DNA from: Sphingomonas elodea ATCC 31461
Lineage (GTDB): Bacteria; Pseudomonadota; Alphaproteobacteria; Sphingomonadales; Sphingomonadaceae
DNA length: 61,614 nucleotides
Direction: 5' to 3'
Assembly (NCBI RefSeq): GCF_000226955.1
Contig: NZ_AGFU01000017.1
Span: forward strand, 1 to 61,614
The translations under genes and the position numbers were made by a program. This document shows, piece after piece, positions 45,345 through 55,702 of the stretch. The notes below the pieces were generated by a model. The model was not told the DNA's origin, did not search any database, and saw only the letters and a list, made by a program, of their open reading frames with translations. How positions within the stretch are numbered: position 1 is the stretch's first letter; each line of letters opens with the position of its first letter.

Positions 45345-45841
45345 GCGACGCATCCACGACCGCGGAACCGATTACCGGCATTCCCGTCACCCTGCCGGAT
45401 GGCACGACCAGCGACCTCTCGGCCTTTGCCGGCCAGGTGCTGCTGATCGTCAACACCGCCTCCAAATGCGGCTTCACGCCGCAGTACAAGGAGCTGGAGG
45501 AGCTGTGGCGCGGCTACAAGGATCGCGGCTTCGCGGTGCTGGCTTTTCCCTGCAACCAGTTCGGCGCGCAGGAGCCCGGCAATGCCGAGGAAATCGCGAA
45601 CTTCTGCTCGCTCACCTATGACGTGACCTTCCCGGTCTTTGCCAAGGTCGACGTGAACGGCGGCAATGCCGCGCCGTTGTTCCAGGCGCTCAAGGCGCAG
45701 GCGCCGGGGGTGCTGGGGACCGAGGCGATCAAGTGGAACTTCACCAAGTTCCTGGTGGGCCGCGATGGCAAGGTGGTCGAGCGCTATGCCCCGACGACCG
45801 CACCGCGCGCGATCGCGGACGATATCGAAGCGCTGCTTTAG
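45341..45841 (+). CDS. Glutathione peroxidase family protein
   Basis: A 166-aa thiol peroxidase. The peroxidatic Cys43 is in [12 protein letters not shown] (cysteine, not selenocysteine), the second cysteine is at 71 in FPCNQFG, and the Trp/Asn pair is in KWNFTKFLV. Bacterial members often use thioredoxin rather than glutathione. It is translationally linked to lolD by a 4-base overlap. Confidence 0.93.
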   Translation: MSDASTTAEPITGIPVTLPDGTTSDLSAFAGQVLLIVNTASKCGFTPQYKELEELWRGYKDRGFAVLAFPCNQFGAQEPGNAEEIANFCSLTYDVTFPVFAKVDVNGGNAAPLFQALKAQAPGVLGTEAIKWNFTKFLVGRDGKVVERYAPTTAPRAIADDIEALL

Positions 45842-46038
45842 CAGGACGTTTAGCCACAAAGCACGGCCGGGACGGGAGGTGTGTGGATGCCCCGGCCGCG
45901 CAATGCTTCTACCATGACCCCAAGGTTTCGTCAGTTCGAACGCATCCGTTTCGGTGGAAACGGCCGGTCGACCGCAAAAGCTGTGGAGAAGCCCGGCTTC
46001 GGGTTGGCAAAAGCGCCCTCGCGCCCCTAGGTTCGGGC

Positions 46039-49000
46039 ATGGCGCATTCCGGTTTCGTACCTCTTCGGGTTTTCTCCTGCTACACCATGCTGGAAGGGGC
46101 GATCGACCCCAAGGCGATCGCCAAGCACGCCAAGAACCACGGCTTCCCCGCCATCGCCGTCGCCGATCGCAACGGCCTCTACGCCGCGATGAGCTTTTCG
46201 GACGCCGCCAAGAAGGCCGGCGTCCAGCCGATCGTGGGCACGCTGCTGGCGGTGAAGCGCTCGAACCTCGCCGAAGGGCTGAACGTGCCGATCGACTGGC
46301 TGGCGCTCTATGCGCAGGACCAGACTGGCTATGAAAATCTGTGCCACCTCGTCTCGCAGGCGCATCTGGATCGCCCGATCGAGGAGGACGCGCACGTCCC
46401 CTTCGCGGCGCTTACCGGCCATACCGACGGGCTGATCTGCCTCACCGCAGGCGCCGAGGGCGCGCTTGCCCGGCTCTATGCCGAGGGGCAGGACAAGAGC
46501 GCCGAGGCCTATGCGACCCAGCTCGAGGCGCTGTTCCCGGACCGGCTCTATGTGGAGATTGCGCGCCGCAACAACGACATCGAGACGCGCGCCGAAGCCA
46601 AGCTGATCGACCTCGCCTATGCGCGGAACCTGCCGCTGGTCGGCACCAACCCGGCCTGCTTCGCCGAGGCCGATTTCTACGACGCGCATGATGCGATGCT
46701 CTGCATTGCGAACTCGACCTATCTCGAAACCGACGATCGCCCGCGCTCCTCGCCCGAGGCCTGGCTCAAGCCGGCCGAGACGATGAAGACCGCTTTCGCC
46801 GACCTGCCCGAGGCGATCGAGAACACGCTCGTCGTCGCCCAGCGCTGCGCCTATGCCGCGCCCAAGCGCAAGCCGATCCTGCCCAGCCTCGCCGGTGACC
46901 GCGAGGGCGAGGCGGCGATGCTGCGCGAGCGGAGTTGGCAGGGGCTGAAGGATCGGCTCGATTTCGCGGGGATCACCGATCCCGCCGAAGTGGAGGTGTA
47001 CAACAAGCGCCTCCAGTTCGAGCTCGACATCATCATCCAGATGGGGTTCCCGGGCTACTTCCTGATCGTGGCCGACTTCATCCAATGGGCGAAGTCGAAC
47101 GACATTCCGGTGGGGCCGGGGCGCGGTTCGGGCGCGGGCTCGGCGGTCGCCTGGGCGCTGACCATCACCGATCTCGATCCGCTCAAGCTCGGCCTGCTGT
47201 TCGAACGCTTCCTCAACCCGGAACGCGTCTCGATGCCCGACTTCGACATCGACTTCTGCGAAACGCGGCGCGGCGAAGTGATCCGCTACGTCCAGGAGAA
47301 ATACGGCCGCGATCACGTGGCGCAGATCATCACCTTCGGGACGATGAAGGCGCGCGCGGTGATCAAGGACGTCGGCCGCGTGCTCCAGATGAGCTATGGC
47401 CAGGTCGATCGCCTCGCCAAGCAGATCCCCAACCACCCGACCGACCCCTGGACGCTGGAGCGCACGCTGAACGGCGTGAGCGAATTCCTTGCCGAATATA
47501 ACGGCAACGAGGATGTGAAGCGCCTCGTCGACCTGTCGATGCGGATGGAAGGCCTGCCGCGCCACAGCTCGACCCACGCCGCCGGCGTGGTGATCGGCGA
47601 CCGGCCGCTCGCGCAGCTGGTGCCGCTCTACCGCGATCCGCGCTCGGACATGCCGGTCACCCAGTTCGACATGAAGAATGTCGAGGGCGCGGGGCTGGTG
47701 AAGTTCGACTTTCTCGGCCTCAAGACGCTGTCGGTGCTCAAGAAGGCGGTGGTGCTGCTCGCCAAGCGCGGTGTCGACGTGAACCTTGATCGGCTCGATT
47801 GGGACGACGAGGGTGTCTATGCGCTCCTCCAGCGCGGCGACACGGTGGGCGTGTTCCAGCTGGAATCCGAGGGCATGCGCCGCACGCTGACCGCGGTGCG
47901 GCCGACCAATTTCGGCGACATCGTGGCACTCGTCTCACTCTACCGCCCGGGACCGATGGACAACATCCCGATGTTCGGCGCGCGCAAGGCGGGCCGCGAG
48001 CCGATCGTTTACCCGCACGATCTGCTCGAACCGATCCTGAAGGAGACCTACGGGATCTTCGTCTATCAGGAACAGGTGATGCAGGCGGCGCAGATCCTCG
48101 CCGGCTATACGCTCGGCGGCGCAGACATGCTGCGGCGCGCGATGGGCAAGAAGGTCAAGGCGGAGATGGATGCCCAGCGCAGCATCTTCGTGAAGGGCTG
48201 CAAGGAGGTCAACGACATCCCGGCAGCCAAGGCCAACGAGCTGTTCGACTTGATCGACAAGTTCGCCGGCTATGGCTTCAACAAGTCGCATGCCGCCGCC
48301 TATGCGCTGCTCGCCTATCAGACCGCGTGGCTCAAGGCGCACCATCCGCACGAATTCTTCGCCGCCTCGATGGCGTACGACATCCACCAGACCGACAAGC
48401 TGGCGGTGTTCGCCGACGACATGCGGCGGCTCGGCATCGAGGCGACCTCGCCCGACATCAACGCCAGCGAGGCCGACTTCACCGTGCAGGCGCAGGGCGA
48501 GGGGCTGGCGGTGCGCTATGCGCTCGGCGCGCTCAAGGGCGTGGGCGAGCGGGCGATGGAGCTGCTGGTCGAGGAGCGCGAGGCGAACGGCCGTTTCGCC
48601 AGCCTCGACGATTTCGCCAAGCGCGTCGATCCGCGTGTGCTCAACAAGCGCCAGCTGGAAACGCTGGCCTCTGCGGGTGCGTTCGACAGCATCGAGCCCA
48701 ATCGCGCGGGCGTGCATGCCGCAGCGGAGACGATCCTCGCGGTCGCCCAGCGCGACCATGCCACGCGGATGAGCGGGCAGGGCGGGCTGTTCGGCGACGC
48801 GGAACCGGCGGGCGGCGGGATCACTGTGCCCAAGGACGCGGTCTGGTCGATGTCCGACAAGATCAACGCCGAGAAGGATGCCTTCGGCTATTATTTCTCG
48901 GCGCATCCGCTCGATCGCTACGAGCACCTGTTCCGTGGGCAGGGCGTGCGCGACATCGCCAGCCTGCCCGACATGCAGATCCCCGAGGGCGCGCGGGTCA

Positions 49001-49518
49001 ATGCGCAGATCGCGGCGCTGATCGAGGATTGCCGCTACCGCACCTCAGCGCGCGGCAACCGCTATCTGATGGCGACAATCTCGGATCGCAGTGCGCAGAT
49101 CCAGACCTCGTGCTTCGAGGAACTGATCGCCAAGGACATGGAGGAATGCGCCAAGGGCACCGGCTGCGCGATCCTGACGCTGGAGCTCGACAAGCGCCCC
49201 GGCGAGGATACACCGCGCGCGGCGGTCAAGCGCGTGCAGCCCTTCGATACGCTGGCAGGCACCACCCAGCTGGTGCTAGAGATCCGCATCGAGGATCCGG
49301 CCGTTCCCGCGCAGCTGGCCGAGCTGGTTGGCGAGCTGCGGGGCGGCGGCAGGGGCGAGATCCTTGTCCATGCCCCGATCGAGGATGGCGAGGCGACGGT
49401 GATGCTCGGCCGCGGCTTCCGGTTGGATACCGAGCTGGCGGCTCGGATCGAGAGCATGCCGGGGGTAAAGGCGGCGTCGCTGATGCCCGCCAGCATGAAG
49501 CTGCAGGCGGCAGCGTAA
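46039..49518 (+). CDS. dnaE: DNA polymerase III subunit alpha
   Basis: The 1159-aa replicative polymerase. It has an N-terminal PHP domain (FVPLRVFSCYTMLEGAIDP, ADRNGLYAA), the polymerase core with VGPGRGSGAGSAVAWAL and the catalytic aspartates in MPDFDIDFCE, then GIFVYQEQVMQAAQ, a helix-hairpin-helix region, and an OB-fold C-terminal part. The start at 46039 matches the family; an in-frame extension upstream overlaps the peroxidase gene and is not needed. A 197-base gap precedes it. Confidence 0.97.
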   Translation: MAHSGFVPLRVFSCYTMLEGAIDPKAIAKHAKNHGFPAIAVADRNGLYAAMSFSDAAKKAGVQPIVGTLLAVKRSNLAEGLNVPIDWLALYAQDQTGYENLCHLVSQAHLDRPIEEDAHVPFAALTGHTDGLICLTAGAEGALARLYAEGQDKSAEAYATQLEALFPDRLYVEIARRNNDIETRAEAKLIDLAYARNLPLVGTNPACFAEADFYDAHDAMLCIANSTYLETDDRPRSSPEAWLKPAETMKTAFADLPEAIENTLVVAQRCAYAAPKRKPILPSLAGDREGEAAMLRERSWQGLKDRLDFAGITDPAEVEVYNKRLQFELDIIIQMGFPGYFLIVADFIQWAKSNDIPVGPGRGSGAGSAVAWALTITDLDPLKLGLLFERFLNPERVSMPDFDIDFCETRRGEVIRYVQEKYGRDHVAQIITFGTMKARAVIKDVGRVLQMSYGQVDRLAKQIPNHPTDPWTLERTLNGVSEFLAEYNGNEDVKRLVDLSMRMEGLPRHSSTHAAGVVIGDRPLAQLVPLYRDPRSDMPVTQFDMKNVEGAGLVKFDFLGLKTLSVLKKAVVLLAKRGVDVNLDRLDWDDEGVYALLQRGDTVGVFQLESEGMRRTLTAVRPTNFGDIVALVSLYRPGPMDNIPMFGARKAGREPIVYPHDLLEPILKETYGIFVYQEQVMQAAQILAGYTLGGADMLRRAMGKKVKAEMDAQRSIFVKGCKEVNDIPAAKANELFDLIDKFAGYGFNKSHAAAYALLAYQTAWLKAHHPHEFFAASMAYDIHQTDKLAVFADDMRRLGIEATSPDINASEADFTVQAQGEGLAVRYALGALKGVGERAMELLVEEREANGRFASLDDFAKRVDPRVLNKRQLETLASAGAFDSIEPNRAGVHAAAETILAVAQRDHATRMSGQGGLFGDAEPAGGGITVPKDAVWSMSDKINAEKDAFGYYFSAHPLDRYEHLFRGQGVRDIASLPDMQIPEGARVNAQIAALIEDCRYRTSARGNRYLMATISDRSAQIQTSCFEELIAKDMEECAKGTGCAILTLELDKRPGEDTPRAAVKRVQPFDTLAGTTQLVLEIRIEDPAVPAQLAELVGELRGGGRGEILVHAPIEDGEATVMLGRGFRLDTELAARIESMPGVKAASLMPASMKLQAAA

Positions 49519-49547
49519 CGCCTGCCGCCTTGCCGGCAAAGGCTGGC

Positions 49548-49573
49548 ATCACCCGTCGCTTGCGGTGATTTTC
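49548..49573 (+). terminator. Weak hairpin after dnaE
   Basis: A 6-bp stem (ATCACC with GGTGAT) followed by TTTTCC lies 30 bases after the dnaE stop. A second 8-bp inverted repeat (GGCGGCAG with CTGCCGCC) spans the stop codon itself. Either may end the dnaE transcript. The remaining bases to 49739 show nothing recognisable. Confidence 0.4.
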
Positions 49574-49739
49574 CGGATTGCAACCCGATGCCACAGCTCC
49601 TGTTGGGGCGACGGTTTTGCGGTTGCGATCCATCTTCCGGTACGCACCTTCCGGAAACACGATGTAACCCTGGCCCCTCTCGACTTCGCCGGACGAAGGC
49701 GTATCCTGCGCTCAAAACAGCCACGCATTGGAGAGGCAT

Positions 49740-51332
49740 ATGCTGGGCGGCATGCAGGATTTCGAACTTCGGGTATCCACTTTGCTCGATCATGCGGCGC
49801 GGGAGCACGGCCCCCGCGAGATCGTGACGCGCTGGGCGGACGGCAGCGAGACGCGGACCAACTGGGCAGGTATCGCGCGCGACGCGCGGCGGATGGCGCA
49901 GGCGCTGGAGCGGCTTGGTATCCGCAAGGGCGACCGGGTCGCGACGCTGGCGATGAACCACAGCCGCCACCTCGTCGCCTGGTACGGCGTGACCGGGATG
50001 GGCGGCCTGATCCACACGATCAACCCGCGCCTGTTCGACGACCAGCTGGCGTTCATCGCCAACCACGCCGAGGATCGGGTGCTGCTCTATGACAGGATGT
50101 TCGCGCCCGTGATCGAGCGGCTCAAGTCGCAGTGGACGACGATCGAGCATTATATCTGCTTCGACGATCTCGGCCCCGACGGGTTCGAGGCGTGGATCGG
50201 TTCCGAGGACGGCGACTATGCCTGGGTGACCGGCGACGAGCGCGAGCCGATGATGCTGTGCTACACCAGCGGCACCACCGGCAATCCCAAGGGCGTGATG
50301 TACACCCATCGCTCGACGGTGATCCATGCCCTTACCGAGCTGCAGCCCGCCGTGTTCGACCTTTCGACGCAGTCGGTCGCGATGCCGATCGTGCCGATGT
50401 TCCATGCCGTTGGCTGGGGCCTGCCCTGGGCGGCACCGGCGGTAGGGGCGAAGATGGTCTTCTCCGCGATCAACGACCCGAAGGTGCTGTGCGAGCTGAT
50501 GAACCGGGAGAAGGTAACGCATTCGGCGGGCGTGCCCACCGTCTGGTTCGCGATGTTCCAGCACATCGACGCGACCGGTGAGCACCCCAAACATCTCAAG
50601 ATCGTCACCATCGGCGGATCGGCGGCGCCGCGGGCGATGATCGAGCGATTGATGAAGATGGGCATGCGGGTCAACCACGCCTGGGGGATGACCGAAACCA
50701 GTCCGATCGGCACGATGGGCGCGCCGTCGCCTGATTTTGACGACCTCGATTTCGATGCGCAGGTGGATCAGGTGGTGAAACAGGGGCGGGTGCCCTACGG
50801 CGTCGAACTTCGCACGGTCGATGATGCAGGCAACGTGCTGCCCCGCGACGGCAAGACCGCCGGGCGCCTGCAGGTGCGCGGACCCTGGGTGATCGACACC
50901 TATTATCGCGAGACGCGCCCGGCGGTGGATGCCGACAACTGGTTCGACACCGGCGACGTCGCCATGCTCCATCCCGACGGCGTGATGCAGATCACCGATC
51001 GCGCCAAGGACGTGATCAAGTCGGGCGGCGAGTGGATTAGCTCGGTGGAGCTGGAAAATGCAGCGGTGGGCTGCGCGGGCGTTGCCGAGGCAGCCGCGAT
51101 CGGCGTCCACCACCCGCGCTGGGAGGAGCGACCGATCCTGCTCGTCGTGCGCAAGCCCGACAGCACCGTGAGCGAGGCGGACATCCTCGCTCATCTCGGC
51201 TGCCATGTCGCCAAATGGTGGCTGCCGGACGAGATCCACTTCGTCGACAGCCTGCCGCATACGGCGACGGGCAAGCTGCTGAAGATGGAGATCCGCAAGC
51301 GCTACAAGGACTATTCGCTCAAGGCGGCGTGA
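49740..51332 (+). CDS. Long-chain fatty-acid--CoA ligase (AMP-dependent synthetase)
   Basis: A 530-aa adenylate-forming enzyme that activates carboxylic acids as CoA thioesters. The AMP-binding motif [16 protein letters not shown] (about residues 181-196), the A5 segment AWGMTETSP, the A7 motif [14 protein letters not shown], and the C-terminal lysine in [12 protein letters not shown] are present. The ATG at 49740 lies after GGAGAGG and is preferred to a TTG four codons earlier. Medium- or long-chain fatty acids are the likely substrates. Confidence 0.9.
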   Translation: MLGGMQDFELRVSTLLDHAAREHGPREIVTRWADGSETRTNWAGIARDARRMAQALERLGIRKGDRVATLAMNHSRHLVAWYGVTGMGGLIHTINPRLFDDQLAFIANHAEDRVLLYDRMFAPVIERLKSQWTTIEHYICFDDLGPDGFEAWIGSEDGDYAWVTGDEREPMMLCYTSGTTGNPKGVMYTHRSTVIHALTELQPAVFDLSTQSVAMPIVPMFHAVGWGLPWAAPAVGAKMVFSAINDPKVLCELMNREKVTHSAGVPTVWFAMFQHIDATGEHPKHLKIVTIGGSAAPRAMIERLMKMGMRVNHAWGMTETSPIGTMGAPSPDFDDLDFDAQVDQVVKQGRVPYGVELRTVDDAGNVLPRDGKTAGRLQVRGPWVIDTYYRETRPAVDADNWFDTGDVAMLHPDGVMQITDRAKDVIKSGGEWISSVELENAAVGCAGVAEAAAIGVHHPRWEERPILLVVRKPDSTVSEADILAHLGCHVAKWWLPDEIHFVDSLPHTATGKLLKMEIRKRYKDYSLKAA

Positions 51333-51356
51333 GGGGGGGAGGCCATCCTCTCCCTA

Positions 51357-51450
51357 GTCATCCCGGCGAAAGCCGGGATCTATTCACCGCTCGGTTGCAG
51401 CCAGAGCCGCTCCGGAAACCCCAATGGATTCCGGCTTTCGCCGAAATGAC
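51357..51450. repeat. Paired-hairpin repeat between the acyl-CoA ligase and the M1 peptidase
   Basis: Two inverted blocks (51357-51380 and 51424-51450) share GTCATCCCGGCGAAAGCCGG with the copy at 33078-33174; the right block has a few substitutions. It lies between two convergent genes. Confidence 0.8.
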
Positions 51451-51487
51451 GGTGGTGGGGAGTAGGAGCGCCTACTCCCCAGCATCC

Positions 51488-54100
51488 TTACTTGCCCGCG
51501 ACGATCGCCGCGCTGACTTCACCGGCCTTCGCGTCGCGGAAGCGCGCGCAGGTGCGGATCGTCTCGATCGCGCGGTCCAGGTTGAGCGTGCTGCCCTTGG
51601 TGCTGGGGCGCAGCTTGGCGTCGACCGCATCGGCTTGGGCATTGGAGCAGAGCGCGCCGAACATCTGCGCCGCGCGGCCGGAGAAAACGCCCCCGCCGCC
51701 GCCATTCTGCACGAACTCGTCGAAATGGGCGATCATGAAGTCGCTGGCGAGGTCGCGGGTATAGGGCGAGCGCAGGAATCCGGCGACGGTGAACAGCCGC
51801 TGCCGGGCACCGACACGCGGATCCTTGAAGTCGTTCAGGAACCAGCGGGCCACGTCCGGATTGTTCGAGCCCGTGATGCCCTGGCCGAGCGCTTGGAACA
51901 GCGCAGGCTTGCCTGCACTCTTCTCCAGCAGCTGCTGGGCGAAGGGTACGCCGCGTTCGTTGATCGTGACGGCGGCGGCGACGCTGCGATAGTCCGGGTC
52001 CAGTGCCTTCTCGTCCCCGGCGACGAAGGCATCGAACGCGGCCATCAGCTTGGCGCGGATGCCAACGTCATGCCCCGTCACCGCGACCAGGCTGACCAGA
52101 TCCTTGCGCAGCTCGCGCTGGTCGGCTTCCTCGGCAGCGTATGCGCCGTTCGCCGGATCGAAGCCGATCTTGGTCAGCATCGGGCCGTACAGCTCGACGA
52201 AAAGCTTGCGATAGGCGGGAAGCGCCTGCGGAGTGATCAGCCCGCGCTTCTCGAGGGTGCGCAACCGCTCGGCATTGTCGAACACGATCTTGTTCGAGGG
52301 ATGGGCGGCAGTGGTGCGGGTCAGCGCGATGGTGCGCGTCACCGGGCTGCGGCCGGCATAGAAGCTCGCCCATACGCTGTCGTCGACGGCGAGCACCTCC
52401 GCGGCGGGCAGGCTGGGGGTGGCGGCGATCAGCGCGTCCCATTCCGCCGGGTCCAGCTCGAAGCGATAATAGCCCCAGCCACCGGCATTGGGCACCAGCG
52501 CGCCGCTGCCCTTGGCGGACACCGTCATGCTGGGCTTGTCGAGCAGGGTGCAGCTCTTGGTTTCGCCCTGGCGCAGGCACAGCGGCACGATCCACTGCTC
52601 GGCCGGCAGATTGGCGCCGAAGAAGGCGTAGCGCGACTGGGTGGCGGTGAGGGTCGTGCCCTCACGGTGCAGCGTCACCACCGGCACGCCCTGCTGGTCG
52701 ACAAAGCTCTTCAGCGAGGCGAGCACGCGCTGGTCATGCGCCGCATCGGCCAGCGAGGCGAAGAACTGGTCGGTGCTCGCATTGCCATAGGCGTGGCGCT
52801 TCATGTGCAGCCGCACGCCGTCGCGGAACGGCACGTCGCCCATATAGGCGGCAATCATCGCGACGACCTGGCCGCCCTTGCCATAGGTGATCTGGTCGAA
52901 GGCGGCGTCGATATCGCCGTCGTTGGGGATCGGCTGGTGAATCGGGCGACCGGCGGACAGCGCGTCGAGGTCCATCGCCTGGAAGCCCTCCTCGATCGCG
53001 TTCAGCTCGATGTTGAGGCCGGGGCGCCACTCGTTGCCGATCCGGTATCCCATCCAGTTCGCAAAGCTCTCGTTCAGCCAGATATCGTCCCACCAGGCCG
53101 GGGTGACGAGATCGCCGAACCACTGGTGGGCGAGTTCGTGCGCGACGACCATACCGAACGCCTGCTTGCGCTCGCTGGGTGCCTCCTCGTCAAGAAAGAG
53201 GATGCCGTCGCCATAGATGTCGGCACCGGCATTCTCCATCGCACCCGGCATGATCGGCGAGCCGATCTGGTCGAGCTTGGGGAAAGGGAAGGGCTGGCCG
53301 AAATAATTCTCGAGCAGCGCAACGATCTTGCCCGATTCCTTCAGCGCGAAATCGAGCTGCTGGGCGTTGGGCTTGGTGCCGACGACGCCCAGCGGCATCG
53401 GCGTGCTCCGCTGCGGCGTGGGGGGGATCAGCGCAGAGGCGGTGGCGAAGGGACCGGTGACCAGCGCGACGAGATAGGTGGGCAGCGGCTTGGTCGGTGC
53501 GAACTGGTGGCGGAGCAGGTCGCCGGCCTTGGTCTTGCTCGCCTCGGGTGCGTTGCTCACCGCGGTGAAGCCGGGCTTGGTGGTGATCGAGACGGTGAAC
53601 GGGGTCTTGTAGCCGGGCTCGTCGAACGAGGGGAAAGCGGCGCGCGCCTCGATCGATTCGAACTGGGTCCAGCTATACCATTCCTTGTCGACATTGACGC
53701 GGTAGACGCCCTGGGTTCCGGTTCCGAACGCCGCGTCATAGTCGAACACCAGCGTCACCCGGCCGGCGGGCAGCGCCTTGCCGAAATCGAGCTGGGCGAG
53801 GCCGCTCGGGCTCTTCTGGGTGAAGGTGGCAGGGAGCGTCTTGCCGCCGGCGCGGACGGTCGCCTTGGCGATGTGCAGGTCGCGGCCGTGCATCCACAGG
53901 CTGGTCGCGGGCGCCTTCAGGTCGATGTCGATCTCGGTATGGCCGTTGAAGCGCGGTTGCTCCGGCACGATCGTGAAGTCCAGGCGATAGGCCACCGGCG
54001 TCGCGGCGTCGGGCAGCTTGCCGGTGGGCTGGGCAGGCGTCTGCGCGAAGGCGAGCGCAGGCAGGAACAGGGCGCTGGAGGCGAAGAGAAGGGCGCGCAT
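51488..54100 (-). CDS. M1-family metallopeptidase (aminopeptidase N-like), exported
   Basis: An 870-aa zinc aminopeptidase. A signal peptide (MRALLFASSALFLPALAFA) points to the periplasm. The exopeptidase motif GAMENAG lies near residue 290, the zinc site HELAHQWFGDLVTPAWWDDIWLNES at about 323-347, and a long helical C-terminal domain follows. The ATG at 54100 has a GGAG site and gives the signal peptide at the N terminus; an upstream frame extension does not. It is divergent from the SGNH hydrolase gene. Confidence 0.93.
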   Translation of the reverse strand: MRALLFASSALFLPALAFAQTPAQPTGKLPDAATPVAYRLDFTIVPEQPRFNGHTEIDIDLKAPATSLWMHGRDLHIAKATVRAGGKTLPATFTQKSPSGLAQLDFGKALPAGRVTLVFDYDAAFGTGTQGVYRVNVDKEWYSWTQFESIEARAAFPSFDEPGYKTPFTVSITTKPGFTAVSNAPEASKTKAGDLLRHQFAPTKPLPTYLVALVTGPFATASALIPPTPQRSTPMPLGVVGTKPNAQQLDFALKESGKIVALLENYFGQPFPFPKLDQIGSPIMPGAMENAGADIYGDGILFLDEEAPSERKQAFGMVVAHELAHQWFGDLVTPAWWDDIWLNESFANWMGYRIGNEWRPGLNIELNAIEEGFQAMDLDALSAGRPIHQPIPNDGDIDAAFDQITYGKGGQVVAMIAAYMGDVPFRDGVRLHMKRHAYGNASTDQFFASLADAAHDQRVLASLKSFVDQQGVPVVTLHREGTTLTATQSRYAFFGANLPAEQWIVPLCLRQGETKSCTLLDKPSMTVSAKGSGALVPNAGGWGYYRFELDPAEWDALIAATPSLPAAEVLAVDDSVWASFYAGRSPVTRTIALTRTTAAHPSNKIVFDNAERLRTLEKRGLITPQALPAYRKLFVELYGPMLTKIGFDPANGAYAAEEADQRELRKDLVSLVAVTGHDVGIRAKLMAAFDAFVAGDEKALDPDYRSVAAAVTINERGVPFAQQLLEKSAGKPALFQALGQGITGSNNPDVARWFLNDFKDPRVGARQRLFTVAGFLRSPYTRDLASDFMIAHFDEFVQNGGGGGVFSGRAAQMFGALCSNAQADAVDAKLRPSTKGSTLNLDRAIETIRTCARFRDAKAGEVSAAIVAGK

Positions 54101-54239
54101 CGGGGCTCCGTGGAAGGATGAAGGCACGAGCTTAGGCGCGGTGCTGCATTGCCGCAATAGCACAGCCGTACGCCGAAACGACTTGCCGGAAAGGCGGGCG
54201 GCTTTATGGTATCGCTATCAAGGCGATAGGAGAGGATCG

Positions 54240-55463
54240 ATGGCACGGATGCTGCGCTGGGTCGCGGTGGGGCTGCTTGCGGCAGCGACTGCCCAGGCGA
54301 CGCCGGGAGATCGCTGGACGACCGCATGGTGGACCTCGCAGCTGGCGCTCGACGGCCAGAACGCACTGCCGGCGGCGGACCTCACCGACGCGACGCTGCG
54401 ACAGGTCGTCCGACTGCAGGGGCCCGCAGTTCGATTGCGGGTCCGCTTCTCCAACCGGTTCGGCACGACGCCGCTGAAGATCGACGGCGCGACGATCGCC
54501 CGCGCGGTCGACGCGGCCAGCCCACGCATCGACGCGTCGACACTGCGCCCCTTGCGGTTCGGCGGGGCGAACGCGGCGGTCGTGCCCGCCGGCTCGGACT
54601 ATTGGAGCGATCCGGTGGATCTGAAGGCGGCGGCGGGGACGGATCTCGCCATCTCCCTCTACGTCGCCCAGCCGCCGGCGCAGCAGACCGGCCATCCGGG
54701 ATCGCGCGCGACCTCCTATCTCGTCCACGGCGATCATGCGGGCGAGGCGGACCTGGCGGGCGCCAAGACCGTGGATCATTGGTTCCACATCGCCGGTATC
54801 GAGGCGGTGGCGCCCCAGGCACGTGCGATCGTCGCGTTCGGGGACTCGATCACCGACGGATATGGCGTGAAGCCCAACACCAATGCCCGCTGGACGGATG
54901 CGTTGCAGCGCCGGCTGCGCGCGACGCCCGGCATGGGTTCGGTGGCGGTGCTCAATGCCGGGATCGGCGGCAACCGGCTGCTCAACGACGGGCTCGGGCC
55001 GAATGCGCTCGCCCGCTTCGACCACGACGTGATCGGCCAGCCCGGCGTGACCCACCTGATCGTGCTGGAAGGCGTGAACGATCTCGGCACGCTCACCCGC
55101 GACGCGCCGGTGCCGCCCGAGGCGCATGCGGCGCTGGTCGCCCGAATGATCGACGCCTATCGCCAGATCATCGCCCGCGCCCATGCCCGCGGCATCAAGG
55201 TGATCGGCGCGACGATCATGCCCTATGCGGGCTCGGCCTATTACCACCCCGATGCGCAGAACGAGGCCGATCGCCAGGCGGTGAACAGCTGGATCCGCAC
55301 GCCGGGCAATTTCGACGCGGTGGTCGATCTCGATGCCGCGATGCGCGATCCGGCCGACGCCAAGCGGCTGCGCAAGGACTATGACAGCGGCGACGGGCTG
55401 CATCCGTCGGTGGCGGGGTATGCGGCCATGGCGCAGGCGGTGCCGCTGGCGCTGTTGCGGTAA
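54240..55463 (+). CDS. SGNH/GDSL-family hydrolase, exported
   Basis: A 407-aa secreted esterase-like protein. A signal peptide (MLRWVAVGLLAAATAQA) precedes a beta-rich N-terminal domain, then the SGNH blocks: FGDSITDGYG (nucleophilic Ser, about residue 204), the glycine in NAGIGGNRLL, GVNDLG, and the catalytic DGLHPS at the end. Natural substrates of this subgroup are poorly known; polysaccharide deacetylation is one possibility. A GGAGAGG site precedes the ATG. Confidence 0.9.
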   Translation: MARMLRWVAVGLLAAATAQATPGDRWTTAWWTSQLALDGQNALPAADLTDATLRQVVRLQGPAVRLRVRFSNRFGTTPLKIDGATIARAVDAASPRIDASTLRPLRFGGANAAVVPAGSDYWSDPVDLKAAAGTDLAISLYVAQPPAQQTGHPGSRATSYLVHGDHAGEADLAGAKTVDHWFHIAGIEAVAPQARAIVAFGDSITDGYGVKPNTNARWTDALQRRLRATPGMGSVAVLNAGIGGNRLLNDGLGPNALARFDHDVIGQPGVTHLIVLEGVNDLGTLTRDAPVPPEAHAALVARMIDAYRQIIARAHARGIKVIGATIMPYAGSAYYHPDAQNEADRQAVNSWIRTPGNFDAVVDLDAAMRDPADAKRLRKDYDSGDGLHPSVAGYAAMAQAVPLALLR

Positions 55464-55510
55464 GGGGAGTCGACTGCGCGTATGGCGCACCGCACAGGAG
55501 CATCGCGCAC

Positions 55511-55696
55511 ATGCCCGGACGTTCCGCCTATATGCTGGCCGCCAGCAACGTGCTGCTTGCTGCCATCTTTGTGCTTCAGGCCGCCTGTGCCCGTGATCGG
55601 CTGCACAGCTGGCTCTTCACCGGCGCGGCGGTGGCGATCAGTATCGCGGGCGCCACGTTCTCCTGGGCTGCGGCGCGCGGCCGAAGTGCGACGTAG
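55511..55696 (+). CDS. Small membrane protein (61 aa)
   Basis: A 61-aa protein with two hydrophobic segments (about residues 6-25 and 33-55) and a short polar link. An AGGAG sequence lies 10 bases before the ATG. Function unknown. It is in line with the SGNH hydrolase and ends 6 bases before the convergent radical SAM gene. Confidence 0.55.
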   Translation: MPGRSAYMLAASNVLLAAIFVLQAACARDRLHSWLFTGAAVAISIAGATFSWAAARGRSAT

Positions 55697-55702
55697 CCCG
55701 TT

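Noticed and set aside
45733-46038. N-terminal extension of dnaE by about 100 codons
   Set aside because: It overlaps the peroxidase gene and has no homology; the ATG at 46039 begins the known PHP domain.
51215-54121. A 968-codon plus-strand open frame
   Set aside because: It is antisense to the M1 peptidase, which has the HExxH and GAMEN motifs; the antisense product has low-complexity composition.
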